In this document: piece after piece, positions 26,165 through 38,200 of the stretch
Layout: each line of letters begins with the position of its first letter
Numbering within the stretch: position 1 is the first letter of the stretch
Notes under the pieces: model-generated
The model's database searches: none
Told to the model about the DNA's origin: nothing
Seen by the model: the letters and a program-made list of their open reading frames with translations, nothing else
Made by a program: the position numbers and the translations under genes
NCBI GenBank assembly: GCA_046346845.1
Contig: JAXMHH010000006.1
Coordinates: forward strand, 186,001-250,000
Source: DSSB01 sp046346845
Lineage (GTDB): Bacteria > UBA10199 > DSSB01
Length of the DNA stretch: 64,000 nucleotides
Direction of reading: 5' to 3'

Positions 26165-29122
26165 TCAATCCTTGTTCCTAACTTTGGTGAGGTAGCCGAC
26201 CGAGGGTCGCACGTTGAGCTCCTCGAGCACGGCGTAGTACCGTTCATTCCTCGTCAGTTTCGAAATCTCGCTGTTGGGATCGTTTAGGTCCCCGAACACG
26301 ATGGCCTTGCCGGGGCAGCTCTGTTGGCAGGCCATCTGGATCTCGCCGTCCTTCAGGTCCCTCCCCTCCTTCTTGGCCTGGAGCTTCCCTTCCTGGATGC
26401 GCTGGATGCACATCGAGCACTTCTCCATCACGCCGCGGGAGCGCACCGAGATGTCGGGGTTCAACGCCAATTTCGCCACCTTGTCGTTGAGGTTAAAGTC
26501 GAACTCGGGGTTGTCCGCGTAGTCAAACCAGTTGAAGCGGCGCACCTTGTAGGGGCAGTTGTTGGCGCAATAGCGAGTACCCACGCAGCGGTTGTAGACC
26601 TGCTGGTTGAGACCATCGGAGCTGTGCACCGTGGCCAGGACCGGGCAAACCGTCTCGCAAGGCGCGTTGGCGCAATGCTGGCACATCATCGGCTGGTGGA
26701 CGACCTCGGGATTTTCTTCGCTACCGTTGTAATAGCGGTCGATCCGGATCCATCCCATCTCGCGGCGGCGCTCCACCTCTTCCTTGCCAACCACGGGGAC
26801 GTTGTTCTCCACCTGGCAGCTGATCAGGCAGGAGGAGCAGCCGGTGCAGGCGTTGAGGTCGATGGCCATGCCCCAGGAATGGGTCCCCTCTTTCCAGGCG
26901 GGCCAGAGGGAGATGAGCTTGGGACGATCGTCATTGCCGGCGGCGGGATTCTTTCGGTACTCGGCCAGCGTGGCCTCCTTGACGATGGGCCGATGCTCCA
27001 TCGAGCTATGCGTCTGGGTGGTGGCGATCCCGCCGCGGCGCCCGGTCTTCTCCAAGGCGAGCCCACCCTGGGCATAAACCAAGGCGCCCTCTTGAAATCC
27101 AACCAGGGGATAGAGATTCTGGCCCACCCCGTCGCCCACCTTTCCGGCTCGGGTTCTGCCATAGCCGAGGGCCGCGGCCACGGTTCGCGGCGGCATGCCG
27201 GGCTGCAGAAAAATAGGAAGCTCGACGGCCCGGCCATTCCAAGTCAGCCGGACGAGGTCACCCTCCTTGAGACCGCGGCGCTCCGCCTCGGCGGGCGCGA
27301 CCTTCAAGACGTTGTCCCAAGTGACCTTGGTGACGGGGTCGGGCAGCTCCTGCAACCAAGGATTGTTGGCCTGCCGGCCCTCGCGCAGGGCGACGGGTTC
27401 GTAGAGGGCGAGCTCGAAATCACCCTTGGCCTGCGCCGATACGGCGGCCGCGATTTTGGCGACCGCAGCCCCAAGTTCGCCCGCGAAGGGATATTCCCGC
27501 GCGGGGACCGAATCCGCCGCGAAGACCCCGTCCTGCACCGAATGGTTCCAAAAGTCCTGGAAGAGGAGATGCCGGCTCTGCTTGGGAAACAGATTCTTTT
27601 CCCAATAATTGCGCAGGTAGGCGTAAAAATCCTGCGGCGCCTCCATCCAGCGCAGCAGGCTGTCCTGAAAAGAGCGGGTCTCGAAGAGCGGGGCGATCAG
27701 GGGTTGAGCCACCTGGAAGATAGGTTCCCGCGGTTGGGCGTCGTTCCAGGCCTCCAAGAAGTGCAGGTCCGGGCAGACACCCTTTGCCGCCACGGCGGTT
27801 TCGTCCAAGTAGGGGCTGAAGCTAAGGGAGAGCGGGATCTTCTTCAACCATTCACCGAAAGCCTTGCCCTCGGGATGGTCATAGCAGGGATTTACCCCGT
27901 GGATGAGGAGGGCCTGCACCTGCCCTTGCTTCAACTCTTCCATCAGCTGGGAGAAATCGGCCTCGTCGCCCTGCTTTTGCAGCGACGGATTGTCCAGATC
28001 GAGGGTCTTGCCGATATTGCCCAGGCGGGCGTTGAGGGCGGCGACCGCAAGCTGCGTCGAGACATCGTTGGAACCGCAGACCACCAGCGATTCCCCGCGG
28101 TGCGCCCAGAGGTCGGCCGCGGCTTCGTCCAGCAACTTCTCGTCAACCTCCGGCCTGGGGAACTCCGGGATCCCAGCGGCGCCGGCGAGGCGATGGACCC
28201 GTTGCAGGAGCGCCAGGACGACCGGACCCGTCTGGGAGGGCGCGATCGGGACGCGGCGGTCCGCGTTGCTTCCGGTGAGCGTGAAATCGGACTCGAACTG
28301 CAGGTGGCGGGAGATATCCCCGCCGGGGGCCAGCTTGCGGTTGGCGGTGTACTGCTGGGTATATTCCACGGGCGAGAGCCAGGTCCCGAGGAAATCAGCC
28401 TGGATCCCGACGATGCGCTTGGCCCCTTCGAAGCGGAAATGCGGCACCACCGCCTTCCCGAAGGCGAGGCGATGGGCCTCGCGCAGGGCCCTGGCCGAAA
28501 TCGGGTCGTAGGCCACGTGCCGGCTGCCCGGAAAACGCGCCAGGAATTCCGCTATCAAGGCGCGGGTGGTGGGACTGAGGATGGTGCCGGTGAGGAGCAC
28601 CAGCTTCCCGCCGCTCGACAGGGAGCTCAAGGCCGCCTTGACTTTTTGGTCCAGGGCTTCCCAGTCGGTCTCGGCGCCCTCCCAGCGCGGTTTTTTCAAT
28701 CGCCCGTTGTCATAAAGCGTGAGCAGGGAAGCCTGCCCCACCGCGCAGACGCCGCCGCGATTGAGGGGAGACTCGGTGTTGCCCTCCACCTTGATGGGAC
28801 GGCCGTCGCGGCTCTTGACCAACAAGCCGCAGCCGGCGCTGCAACTGGCGCAGGTGGTCGCGTACCAGTTGGCCTCGCCGGGGGTGAGTTCCGCCGGCTT
28901 GTTCAGGAACGGAAGCGCCTGATGGACCGGCGAGCGGGTACACGCAACCATGGCGACGGTGCCGAGGCTGAAGCCCATCAGCTTGAGGAAGTCCCGCCGC
29001 GAGCTGTTCCACTCGGGAAACTCGTCGGCGCGCGCCTCGAGAAGGCCCGGCTCCCGGCGGAGCTCTTCCAGGCTTTGCCAATGGCTGGGGGTCGATTTTT
29101 TCGTCTCCTTAGGATCTTTCAT
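26165..29122 (-). CDS. actB: Alternative Complex III, Tat-exported iron-sulfur subunit ActB
   Basis: 985 residues. A variant twin-arginine signal (SSRRDFLKLMGFS) lies about 40 residues in, as usual for ActB. The first two thirds are a molybdopterin-oxidoreductase-like domain with a Cys cluster (CASCSAGC); in known ACIII this domain lacks molybdenum. The C-terminal part has four ferredoxin-type groups: CTGCSSCLISC, CQHCANAPCETVC, CVGTRYCANNC and CSMC with CQQSC. It is the electron wire between ActC and the ActA/ActE hemes. Confidence 0.93.
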   Translation of the reverse strand: MKDPKETKKSTPSHWQSLEELRREPGLLEARADEFPEWNSSRRDFLKLMGFSLGTVAMVACTRSPVHQALPFLNKPAELTPGEANWYATTCASCSAGCGLLVKSRDGRPIKVEGNTESPLNRGGVCAVGQASLLTLYDNGRLKKPRWEGAETDWEALDQKVKAALSSLSSGGKLVLLTGTILSPTTRALIAEFLARFPGSRHVAYDPISARALREAHRLAFGKAVVPHFRFEGAKRIVGIQADFLGTWLSPVEYTQQYTANRKLAPGGDISRHLQFESDFTLTGSNADRRVPIAPSQTGPVVLALLQRVHRLAGAAGIPEFPRPEVDEKLLDEAAADLWAHRGESLVVCGSNDVSTQLAVAALNARLGNIGKTLDLDNPSLQKQGDEADFSQLMEELKQGQVQALLIHGVNPCYDHPEGKAFGEWLKKIPLSLSFSPYLDETAVAAKGVCPDLHFLEAWNDAQPREPIFQVAQPLIAPLFETRSFQDSLLRWMEAPQDFYAYLRNYWEKNLFPKQSRHLLFQDFWNHSVQDGVFAADSVPAREYPFAGELGAAVAKIAAAVSAQAKGDFELALYEPVALREGRQANNPWLQELPDPVTKVTWDNVLKVAPAEAERRGLKEGDLVRLTWNGRAVELPIFLQPGMPPRTVAAALGYGRTRAGKVGDGVGQNLYPLVGFQEGALVYAQGGLALEKTGRRGGIATTQTHSSMEHRPIVKEATLAEYRKNPAAGNDDRPKLISLWPAWKEGTHSWGMAIDLNACTGCSSCLISCQVENNVPVVGKEEVERRREMGWIRIDRYYNGSEENPEVVHQPMMCQHCANAPCETVCPVLATVHSSDGLNQQVYNRCVGTRYCANNCPYKVRRFNWFDYADNPEFDFNLNDKVAKLALNPDISVRSRGVMEKCSMCIQRIQEGKLQAKKEGRDLKDGEIQMACQQSCPGKAIVFGDLNDPNSEISKLTRNERYYAVLEELNVRPSVGYLTKVRNKD

Positions 29123-29129
29123 AACACCC

Positions 29130-29777
29130 TTAGTAATGGCATTTCGCGCAATCCATGCCCCCGATGGTGGTTTTCTGTCCCTTGGGGCCCTTGAACAGCA
29201 ACTCTTTACCCTGGAGCGGCTCCTGGCCCAGCTCCGCGGCGTGGCCCGGCGGCGGGGTGATCCCCCGGGCCCGATGACACTGAATGCACCAGCCCATGCT
29301 TAAAGTTTGGTCCTGCCGCATCCGGCCCATCGACTCGACGGGGCCATGACAGCTGCGGCAATCCACCCCCGCCGTGACGTGCTGGCTGTGGTTGAAGTAG
29401 ACGAAGTCGGGAAGATTGTGGACCTTGACCCAGGGAATGGGCTTCCCTTCCTTGATGGCCTGGAAGATCTTTTGGATCTCCGGGGAGTCTTTTTTGATCT
29501 GGTTGTGGCAGTTGAGGCAGACGTTGGCCGGAGGTATGCCGGCGTGACGGCTCTGCTCGGCCCCAAAGTGGCAGTAGAGGCAGTCGATCTTGTTATCCCC
29601 GACGTGAATCTTGTGGGAGTAAGCGATCGGCTGATCCGGCTCGTAGCCTTGATTCACGCCGACGCTCTTGGCCGTCTGGATCAGCCATCCCGCGACGAGG
29701 ACCAGGCCCACTAACAGCAGGGCGGCGACGATCTTGGCGAGCGGGCTGGCCGGAGATTTTTTTTCTGTTCCGTTCAT
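29130..29777 (-). CDS. actA: Alternative Complex III, pentaheme cytochrome c subunit ActA
   Basis: About 215 residues. One N-terminal membrane anchor (IVAALLLVGLVLVAGWLI) is followed by five CxxCH heme motifs: CLYCH, CLNCH, CRSCH, CIQCH and CAKCH. It is the multiheme head of ACIII. The start is uncertain: the ATG at 29777 lies 4 nt after the upstream narK stop but has no clear ribosome site, while a GTG at 29798 would overlap narK. It directly joins the nar genes to the act genes. Confidence 0.9.
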   Translation of the reverse strand: MNGTEKKSPASPLAKIVAALLLVGLVLVAGWLIQTAKSVGVNQGYEPDQPIAYSHKIHVGDNKIDCLYCHFGAEQSRHAGIPPANVCLNCHNQIKKDSPEIQKIFQAIKEGKPIPWVKVHNLPDFVYFNHSQHVTAGVDCRSCHGPVESMGRMRQDQTLSMGWCIQCHRARGITPPPGHAAELGQEPLQGKELLFKGPKGQKTTIGGMDCAKCHY

Positions 29778-29781
29778 TGGA

Positions 29782-31173
29782 CTAGCAGGGTTTTTCACAG
29801 CCTTTGCGGCGGTAGAACCACCAGTTGATGATGATGTTGATGAAGTAAAAGACCGCTATCCCGTAGAAAAACCCATTGACCGATCCGGTCTTGGTCAGGA
29901 CCTTGCCGATCAAGAGGGAGAACAGGAAGGGGCCGTAGGCCGCCACCGCGGCGGTCCAGCCCAAGACCCCACCGGCCTGGCGGGGCGGAAAGATGACGGG
30001 GATCTGCCGGAAGGTCGAGGCGTTGCCGATCCCCGAGAAGAGGAAGATCCCCAGCATGCAATAGACGAAGTACGGAAACTGCTCCAGCGAAGTGGGATGG
30101 GTGAAATAGGTCACCGCGATGGAGAAGGCCAGCAGCCCCAGGCCGCTCAGCTGGGTGAAGATGGAACCGCCCCACTTATCGCTGGGGGGGCCCATTACCA
30201 CGCGGATCGTCGAGCCGATCAGCGGGCCCAGGAAGGCGTACTTCAAGGGATCCGGCGCGTTCGGAAAATTTCCGTAGAGCGATTTGATCAGGAGCGGAAA
30301 GGCGGCGGAAAATCCCGAAAAGGATCCGAAGGTCATGATGTAGAGCGAAGTCATGAGCCAAGTGTGCTTTTCCTTGAAGATGTCCGCCTGCTCCTTGACA
30401 CTGGCGCGAACGGGGACGCTGCGCAGCATGATCCAAGCCAGGATGCCGAGGACGACCAACAGGGGCACGTACCAGAGGGCCGCATTTTGCAGCCAAATGT
30501 CTTTCGTCACCGTTCCCTTGGTGAAGGTCTGCGGCAGTCCCCCCAGGGTGCCGAGAGCGGCGAAACTGATGATCCACGGGGTGACGAACTGGGTGAGGCT
30601 GACGCCGAAGTTGCCAAGGCCGGCTTGAATGCCCAGCGCCGTGCCCTGCAGGCGCTTGGGGAAGAACAAGCTGGTGCTCGGCATGTAGGAGGAAAAGTCG
30701 CCGCCGCCAAAGCCGGCGGCGAAGGCCAGCACCATAAACAACCAGAAGGGCGTCGCGGGGTTCATCACCGCCAGGCCGATCCCGACACAGGGGATCAGCT
30801 TCAAGAAGGTGGAGACGGTGACCACCGTCCGGGTCCCGTAGATCGGGATGAGAAAGGTGTGGATGATGCGCAGGGTCCCGCCGGCCAGGCCGGGCATGGC
30901 CGCGAGCCAGAAGAGCTGCATAGTATCGAACTTAAAGCCGATATTGGGGATACGCACCACGATCGCGCTCATCATGAACCAGCTCGCGAAGGAGAGGATC
31001 AGGCAGAGCGTGGTGATGGTGAGGGTCTGCCAGGCGATCCGGCTGCCGGTGGCCGCCCAAAAGCCGGCGTCCTCGGGCTTCCACTCCCGCAACCACGACT
31101 TACCCCGCTCTTCCCCGAGGGGAACCGATCCTTGCGGAGCCGCTGCCTGAGATTTCACTGGGGCCGATGCCAT
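29782..31173 (-). CDS. narK2: Nitrate/nitrite transporter, NarK2-type (MFS)
   Basis: 463 residues, twelve predicted helices. The nitrate signatures are GFGGGDFSSYMPSTSLFFP and GLGNFGVSLTQF in the first half, with FSGIGNASTFRQIPVIFP and QAGGVLGWTAAVAAYGPF in the second. This longer type is associated with nitrate/nitrite exchange. It starts 12 nt after the other transporter gene, giving the paired NarK1-NarK2 arrangement known from denitrifiers. The substrate family is firm; transport mode is inferred. Confidence 0.9.
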   Translation of the reverse strand: MASAPVKSQAAAPQGSVPLGEERGKSWLREWKPEDAGFWAATGSRIAWQTLTITTLCLILSFASWFMMSAIVVRIPNIGFKFDTMQLFWLAAMPGLAGGTLRIIHTFLIPIYGTRTVVTVSTFLKLIPCVGIGLAVMNPATPFWLFMVLAFAAGFGGGDFSSYMPSTSLFFPKRLQGTALGIQAGLGNFGVSLTQFVTPWIISFAALGTLGGLPQTFTKGTVTKDIWLQNAALWYVPLLVVLGILAWIMLRSVPVRASVKEQADIFKEKHTWLMTSLYIMTFGSFSGFSAAFPLLIKSLYGNFPNAPDPLKYAFLGPLIGSTIRVVMGPPSDKWGGSIFTQLSGLGLLAFSIAVTYFTHPTSLEQFPYFVYCMLGIFLFSGIGNASTFRQIPVIFPPRQAGGVLGWTAAVAAYGPFLFSLLIGKVLTKTGSVNGFFYGIAVFYFINIIINWWFYRRKGCEKPC

Positions 31174-31185
31174 AATTGTTCCTTT

Positions 31186-32451
31186 CTAGGAGTTCTGACG
31201 CCGTAATCCCGCGACGTCGGGAGCTGCTGTCTCTTCCGAATATTCCAAGGCCCTGCCGTGTTCCCCCACCCAAGTCTTCGTCCAGGACTTGCTGACGATG
31301 GCGAGGGCCACAATCCCCATGACGGCCAGCAGGCTGCCGCTCAAGAAGCCCGGGCTGAAGCTACCCACGTATTCCTTGCCCAGGCCCATCGCGTTGGGCA
31401 GGAAGCCACCCCCCAAGGCGCCGATCTCTCCGATCAGACTGCCCGCCACCGCCGTCATGGTGGCGAAACGCAGGGGCACCAGCTGGAAAACCGCCCCGTT
31501 CCCTGCCCCCATCGCGGAGAAGCACAGGACCATGATGGCGACCATGACCCAGGGGTTCCCGGGCAGGAAGGCCGCGGCCACGGTGGAGCCGAGGATGATG
31601 ACGAACACCGTGCGCAACATCCGAATCCCGCCCATCTGGTCGGCCATCCACCCGCCGGCGATGCGCAGGATGCTCGCGGCGACGATGATGACGGCGCTGT
31701 ATTTGCCGATGCTCTGCTTCGCGATCCCGTATTGGTCATGGAACAAGGTCGGGAGGAAGCTGGTGAGTCCGATATAACCGCCGAAGGTGACGATGTAGAG
31801 CAGGTTGAAGATCCAGGCGTCGCGATTGACGAGGATCTTGAGGTAGTCCTTCAACTCCTCCCGCTTCTGGTCGGGCGGCTCCTTCGCGAATATCGCGAGC
31901 AACAGCATCGCTATGAGGATCGGAAAGATCGAGATTCCGTAGACTGTCCGCCAGCCGAAGGCCTTCGCCAAGGGGGGCGCGAACAGGACCGCCAAAACGG
32001 CGCCGCTGTTGCCGGCCCCGGCGATGCCCATGGCCAGGCCCTTGAACTTGGGGGGATACCAACCCGACCCCAGGGAAAGCGCGACGCCGAAGCTGGCGCC
32101 CGCCACTCCCAACACCACGCCCATCGCGATCACCGAGCCGTAGCTGTGGGTGAAGAAATAGCCGATGCTCAAGCCGACCACGATCAGGCCCATCTCGATC
32201 TGGGCCGCGGTCTTGCGGCCGATGTATTGGGAGAGCAGGCCCATCGGGAAGCGCATCAAGGCGCCGGCCATGACCGGGACCGAGACCATAAAGCCCTTCT
32301 CCGCGGGGGACAGGCCGAACTCCTCGCTGATGAAGGGGGCCATCGCTCCGTTCAGGACCCAAACGGCGAAGCAGAAGTCGAAATACAACAGCGAGGTGAG
32401 CAAGGTGCCGGGGTGTCCGGCTTTCCAGAATTCTTTGAATCGATCTAGCAT
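31186..32451 (-). CDS. narK1: Nitrate transporter, NarK1-type (MFS)
   Basis: 421 residues, twelve predicted helices. It shows GVAGASFGVALSLGSGWYPPKFKGLAMG and GAGNGAVFQLVP, typical of the NarK1/NasA group thought to act as nitrate:proton symporters. It is distinct in sequence from the neighbouring NarK2 type. It lies 36 bp after narI and 12 bp before narK2. Together the pair would import nitrate and then exchange it for nitrite. Confidence 0.88.
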   Translation of the reverse strand: MLDRFKEFWKAGHPGTLLTSLLYFDFCFAVWVLNGAMAPFISEEFGLSPAEKGFMVSVPVMAGALMRFPMGLLSQYIGRKTAAQIEMGLIVVGLSIGYFFTHSYGSVIAMGVVLGVAGASFGVALSLGSGWYPPKFKGLAMGIAGAGNSGAVLAVLFAPPLAKAFGWRTVYGISIFPILIAMLLLAIFAKEPPDQKREELKDYLKILVNRDAWIFNLLYIVTFGGYIGLTSFLPTLFHDQYGIAKQSIGKYSAVIIVAASILRIAGGWMADQMGGIRMLRTVFVIILGSTVAAAFLPGNPWVMVAIMVLCFSAMGAGNGAVFQLVPLRFATMTAVAGSLIGEIGALGGGFLPNAMGLGKEYVGSFSPGFLSGSLLAVMGIVALAIVSKSWTKTWVGEHGRALEYSEETAAPDVAGLRRQNS

Positions 32452-32487
32452 AGTGTTTCTCCCCTTCTCCTCCCTCGAGCGATTCGT

Positions 32488-33177
32488 TTAACCCGCCCGG
32501 CGGATCTTCTTGCGGTCGAAATTCCAGATCACTACCTGGTAGGGCCGCCAGAGATAGGAAACCGGCACCACCAAGAAGTGGATCAGGCGCGTGAACGGCA
32601 GGATCGCGACGATCAAGAAGGCCGTAAAGACGTGGATCTTCACCAGGACCGGCATGCCGGCGACGTACTCGATGTTGGGATTGAGGGTGAAGATCGAGCG
32701 CAGGTAAGGCACCAGCGCGGAGGCGTACCAGCTCGAACCCCAGCGATGCATGGTGGCCACCAGGATTCCCGAGACGACTTGGACGAGCAGGATGGCCAAG
32801 ACCAAGATATCGGTCACCGAGGTAACCCTACGGATCCGCGGATGGGTCGCCCGGCGGATGATCAAGAGCACCATCCCGACCAGGGCCATGAGCCCGAAGG
32901 TCAGGGCCGAGACCTCCAGGATCAAGAGGCGGATCGGGACCGAGTTCCAGAGCAGGACCTCGCGGGGAAAGAGCAGGCCCACCAAGTGGCCGAACAGGAC
33001 GAACAGGATGCCGTAATGCCAGGGTACCGAGCCCCAGAACAGCTCCTTGCTCTCGAGGAACTCCGAGGAGAGGCTGGTGAACTCATGGCGCCGGAAGAGA
33101 TAACGCCAGATGGAGACCGTCAACATGAGCGCGATGGCGACGTAGGGAAAGACCAGGAAGAGGAGGAAGTTTTTCAT
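32488..33177 (-). CDS. narI: Respiratory nitrate reductase gamma subunit (cytochrome b) NarI
   Basis: 229 residues, five membrane helices, the standard NarI size. His-bearing segments WHYGILFVLFGHLVGLLFP and KIHVFTAFLIVAILPFTRLIHFL supply the two b-heme ligand pairs. It oxidises quinol and feeds NarH. The ATG overlaps the end of narJ by four bases. Confidence 0.92.
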   Translation of the reverse strand: MKNFLLFLVFPYVAIALMLTVSIWRYLFRRHEFTSLSSEFLESKELFWGSVPWHYGILFVLFGHLVGLLFPREVLLWNSVPIRLLILEVSALTFGLMALVGMVLLIIRRATHPRIRRVTSVTDILVLAILLVQVVSGILVATMHRWGSSWYASALVPYLRSIFTLNPNIEYVAGMPVLVKIHVFTAFLIVAILPFTRLIHFLVVPVSYLWRPYQVVIWNFDRKKIRRAG

Positions 33178-33728
33178 TGCAGGTTTCCTTTCTCCGCGAC
33201 CGCGGGCGCCGGCTCGGCATAATCGCGGCGCAACACGGCGCTCAGGGCCTGGAGCGGCGCGCCGTAGACGTTGCCCTTTTCCTTAAAACCCCCGAGCATC
33301 TTCTCTAGGGCGGGAATCAGGAACTCGCGGGCCAATTCCCCCGCGAATTCGCGGTCAGGATGCCGGGCGAGCAGGTTCAGGAAATTCGGCAGATGGTCCG
33401 GCAGCTCGCTGCCGCATTCGTTGCGGATCTTTTCGTGCTCCTGCTTGAGGTGGACCAGAAATTGGCCGCGCTTATAGTCCTCTCCGAAGAGGACGTAGCC
33501 GACGTCCAGATGGCAGAGCGGCTGGATCTCGAAGGTTTGGGTGTAGAGCTCCTGGAGCCGTTCCTCCGAGATCCCCGCCAGGTACTCGGCGAAGGGCTGG
33601 AAGACTTCCCCCACCTCCGGATAGATCCGGGTCAGCTCCCGAACGGAGCCGGTCACCTCGGCCTTTTCCCCCGGCCAGGGATAGTTCAGAACTCGCGCGA
33701 ACAAGGAATAGGGATTTGCTGTTGCCAT
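33174..33728 (-). CDS. narJ: Nitrate reductase assembly chaperone NarJ
   Basis: 184 residues in the TorD/NarJ helical family; YTQTFEIQPLCHLDVGYVLFGEDYKRG is a conserved NarJ stretch. It inserts Moco into NarG and holds the apo-complex before membrane docking. The ATG at 33728 is chosen because it follows the narH stop by one base and has GGGGA upstream; an earlier in-frame start lies within narH. Confidence 0.9.
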   Translation of the reverse strand: MATANPYSLFARVLNYPWPGEKAEVTGSVRELTRIYPEVGEVFQPFAEYLAGISEERLQELYTQTFEIQPLCHLDVGYVLFGEDYKRGQFLVHLKQEHEKIRNECGSELPDHLPNFLNLLARHPDREFAGELAREFLIPALEKMLGGFKEKGNVYGAPLQALSAVLRRDYAEPAPAVAEKGNLQ

Positions 33729-33729
33729 A

Positions 33730-35220
<1,491 letters not shown>

Positions 35221-35228
35221 AAAACTCC

Positions 35229-38200
35229 CTACCAAACGAGGTTTTCCAACTTGCGCACCAGGACGTAAGTGTCGCGGTTGCACCCGGTGGGTCCCCAGTA
35301 ATTAAAGTGATAGGTAAACTGCGCATAACCGCCGACCATGAGGTTGGGCTTGAGCCGCACCCGGGTCAGGCTGTTGTGCCCGCCCGCGCGCTGGTAGTTG
35401 CGCAGCGGGGAGCGCGGAACGCCGTAGGTACGTTCGGGCGAATGGTAGATGATGCAGACGCCCTTCGGGATGCGTGCGCTGACGTTCGCCCGCGTGACCA
35501 CTACGCCGTGGTCGTTGTGGACCTCGACGTAGTCGTTGTCCGCGATGCCCAGCTCTCGCGCGTCCTCCTCGCCGATCCAAAACGGCTCGGTGCCGCGCGA
35601 GAGCGTGAGCATGCGTAAGGTGTCTCCGTAGGTAGAATGGATGTGCCATTTGCCGTGCGGCGTCAGGTAATTCAGCATCTTCGCCTTGCCGGACTCCAGG
35701 CTCTTTCTCAGGTCGCCGTAGGCCTCGGGCCGCGGCGAAGGCTTATAGACCGGCAGGTTTTCCCCGAAGGCGATATAGGCCTTGTGGTCGAGGTAATAGC
35801 TCAAGCGGCCGGTCAAGGTACGCCACGGCACCATGCGTTCGACGTTGTAGGTGTAGGCGGAATAGGCGCGGCCGTCCGTCATCAGGCCCGACCAGATCGG
35901 GCTGTTGAGCAGGCGCCGCGGCTGGGCGACCAGATCCGAAAAGCTCATCCGCACGTCGCGGCTGTCCTCGGCCAAATCCGCCAGGGGCAGGCCGACCCGC
36001 TCCTCGGCGTTCTTGTAGGCGCGATAGGCCAGCTCGCCGTTGGTCTCCGGCGCGAAGAGCAGGACCAAGTTGGCCGCCTCCCGGGCGTCCTCCAAGGAAG
36101 GGTATTTTTTTCCGCCCCATTCCACGGTGGGATGGGTCTTCAAGACCTCCTCGTAGAGGTCGTCGCAGGCGTACTTGACGCCGTGGGCGCCGAGCCCGCC
36201 CTTCACCAGGGGCCCGAAGGAGATGAATTTGTCGTAGATCTGGGTGTAATCGCGTTCGACGACCGCGAACTTGTACATCGTCTTTCCGGGAATGGGCTCG
36301 CATTCCCCTTTGCCCCAGTCCTTGATCTCTTTCTGGGCCAGCTCGTCGGGACAGTCGTGGCTGAGCGGCGAGGTGACGATGTCCTTCACCGGCTCGGGCA
36401 GGTGTCGCTTGGCCAACTCGCTGGTCGACTTGGCCACGGCCTTGAAGATATCCCAGTCGCTGCGGGATTCCCAAACCGGCGGGATCGCGGCCGAGAGCGG
36501 ATGGATGTAGGAATGCATGTCCGTCGAGTTGAGATCGGTCTTCTCGTACCAGGAGGCCGCCGGCAGGACGATGTCGGAGTAGAGCGCCGAGGTGTCCATC
36601 CGGAAGTTGAGGTCGATGATCAGATCCATTTTGCCGAGCGGGGCCTTCTCGTGCCAGGCGACCTCTTGCACCCTGCCCTGCGCCAGCTCGTCGGCGATGG
36701 CGTTGGTATGAGTTCCCAGGTAGTGCTTGAGGAAATACTCGTGGCCCTTCGCGCTCGACATCAGGGCGTTACCGCGCCAGATGTACCAAACGCGGGGCCA
36801 GCACTCGGGGGCGTCGACGTCCTCGATCGCGTGCTTGAGCTTCTTCGCCTTCAGCTGCTCGACGACGTAGCCGGAGATCTGTTCGGGCGTCTTGGCGCCG
36901 CCGGCCTCGGCCTCGCGGCAGAGCTCGAGGTTGCTCTTGTTGTATTGGGGATAGAAGGGCAGCCAACCGCAGCGCACCGCCTGGACATTGAAATCCGCGG
37001 TATGCCCCTGCGTCATGTGGTTGTCCGGACACTTGTGGTATTCCTTGAAATCCCCCTCATAGCGCCACTGGTCGGAGTGCATGTAGTGCCAGGAGGGCGC
37101 GTTCTGGAGGCGCGAGGGCGGATGCCAGTCCTTCGCGAAGGCGATGGCCGCCCAGGAGGCGACGGGCGCCAATTTTTCCTGGCCGACGTAGTGGTTGAGC
37201 CCGCCGCCGTTGACGCCGATGCAACCGCAGAACATCAAGGCGTTGATGCCGGCGCGGTAGATCAGATTGTTATGGTACCAGTGGTTGATCCCGGCCCCGA
37301 TGATGATCGAGCATTTCCCGCCGGTTTTCTCGGCGGTCTTGGCCCAACTGCGGGCAAATTGGATCAAGGTCTTGCGGCCGATCCCGGTGAATTGTTCCTG
37401 CCAGGCCGGGGTGTAGCCGCCGATTTCATCGTAATTTTTCGGATAATCCCCGGCCAGCCCGCGGCCGACCCCGTACTGCCCCATCAGCAGGTCGAGGACG
37501 GTCGCCACGGGAACCTTGCCCCGGGAGGTTTGCAGGAAACGGACGGGGACCCCGCGCCGGTGTGCTTGATCGGTGCCGAACTCGTGGAATTCGACCTGAA
37601 GCGTGTCCTCCTGGGAGCCCAAGAGGCTTAGTAGGGGATTGTAGGGGGTCCCCGTTTCCGCATCCTTAAATTCTAGATTCCAATCGCCGCCCTTCTTCTG
37701 CCAACGGTGTCCGACGGACCCCTTCGGCATCACCGCTTCCTTGGTCGACTCGTCGATGGCCAGGAACTTCCAGTCGCCGTGCTCGGTGTTCTGGTATTTT
37801 TCCAATTCCTTGGCTCGGAGGAAGGTCCCGGGCTTGTAGTGGTCGCCCTCCTTGACCAGCTCCACCAAGATGGGAAGGTCGGTGTATTTTTTCGCGTAGT
37901 CGACGAAATAGGGCACCTGCCGCAGGTGATAGAATTCCTCCAGGATGACGTGCCCCACCGACATCCAAAAGGCGCCGTCTTGGCCGGGATTGATCGGGAT
38001 CCACTGGTCGGCGTACTTCGAGACCTGGCTGAAGTCCGGAGAAAACACCACCATCTTGCTGCCGTTGTGCCGGGCCTCCGCCGCAAAGTGGCAGTCCGGG
38101 GTGCGCGTCATGTTGAGGTTGGCCCCCATTACCGCCAGGAACTTCGAGTTGTACCAGTCCGCGCTCTCCGCGACGTCGGTCTGCTCGCCGAACATCTCCG

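Noticed and set aside
26165..29122. ActB as a polysulfide or other molybdenum reductase
   Set aside because: It lies in a complete actABCDEF set with the fused four-cluster ferredoxin region and an internal RR signal, which is diagnostic of ACIII.
26324..29194. 956-residue plus-strand open frame opposite actB
   Set aside because: Antisense shadow of actB, with no start context and no recognisable domain.
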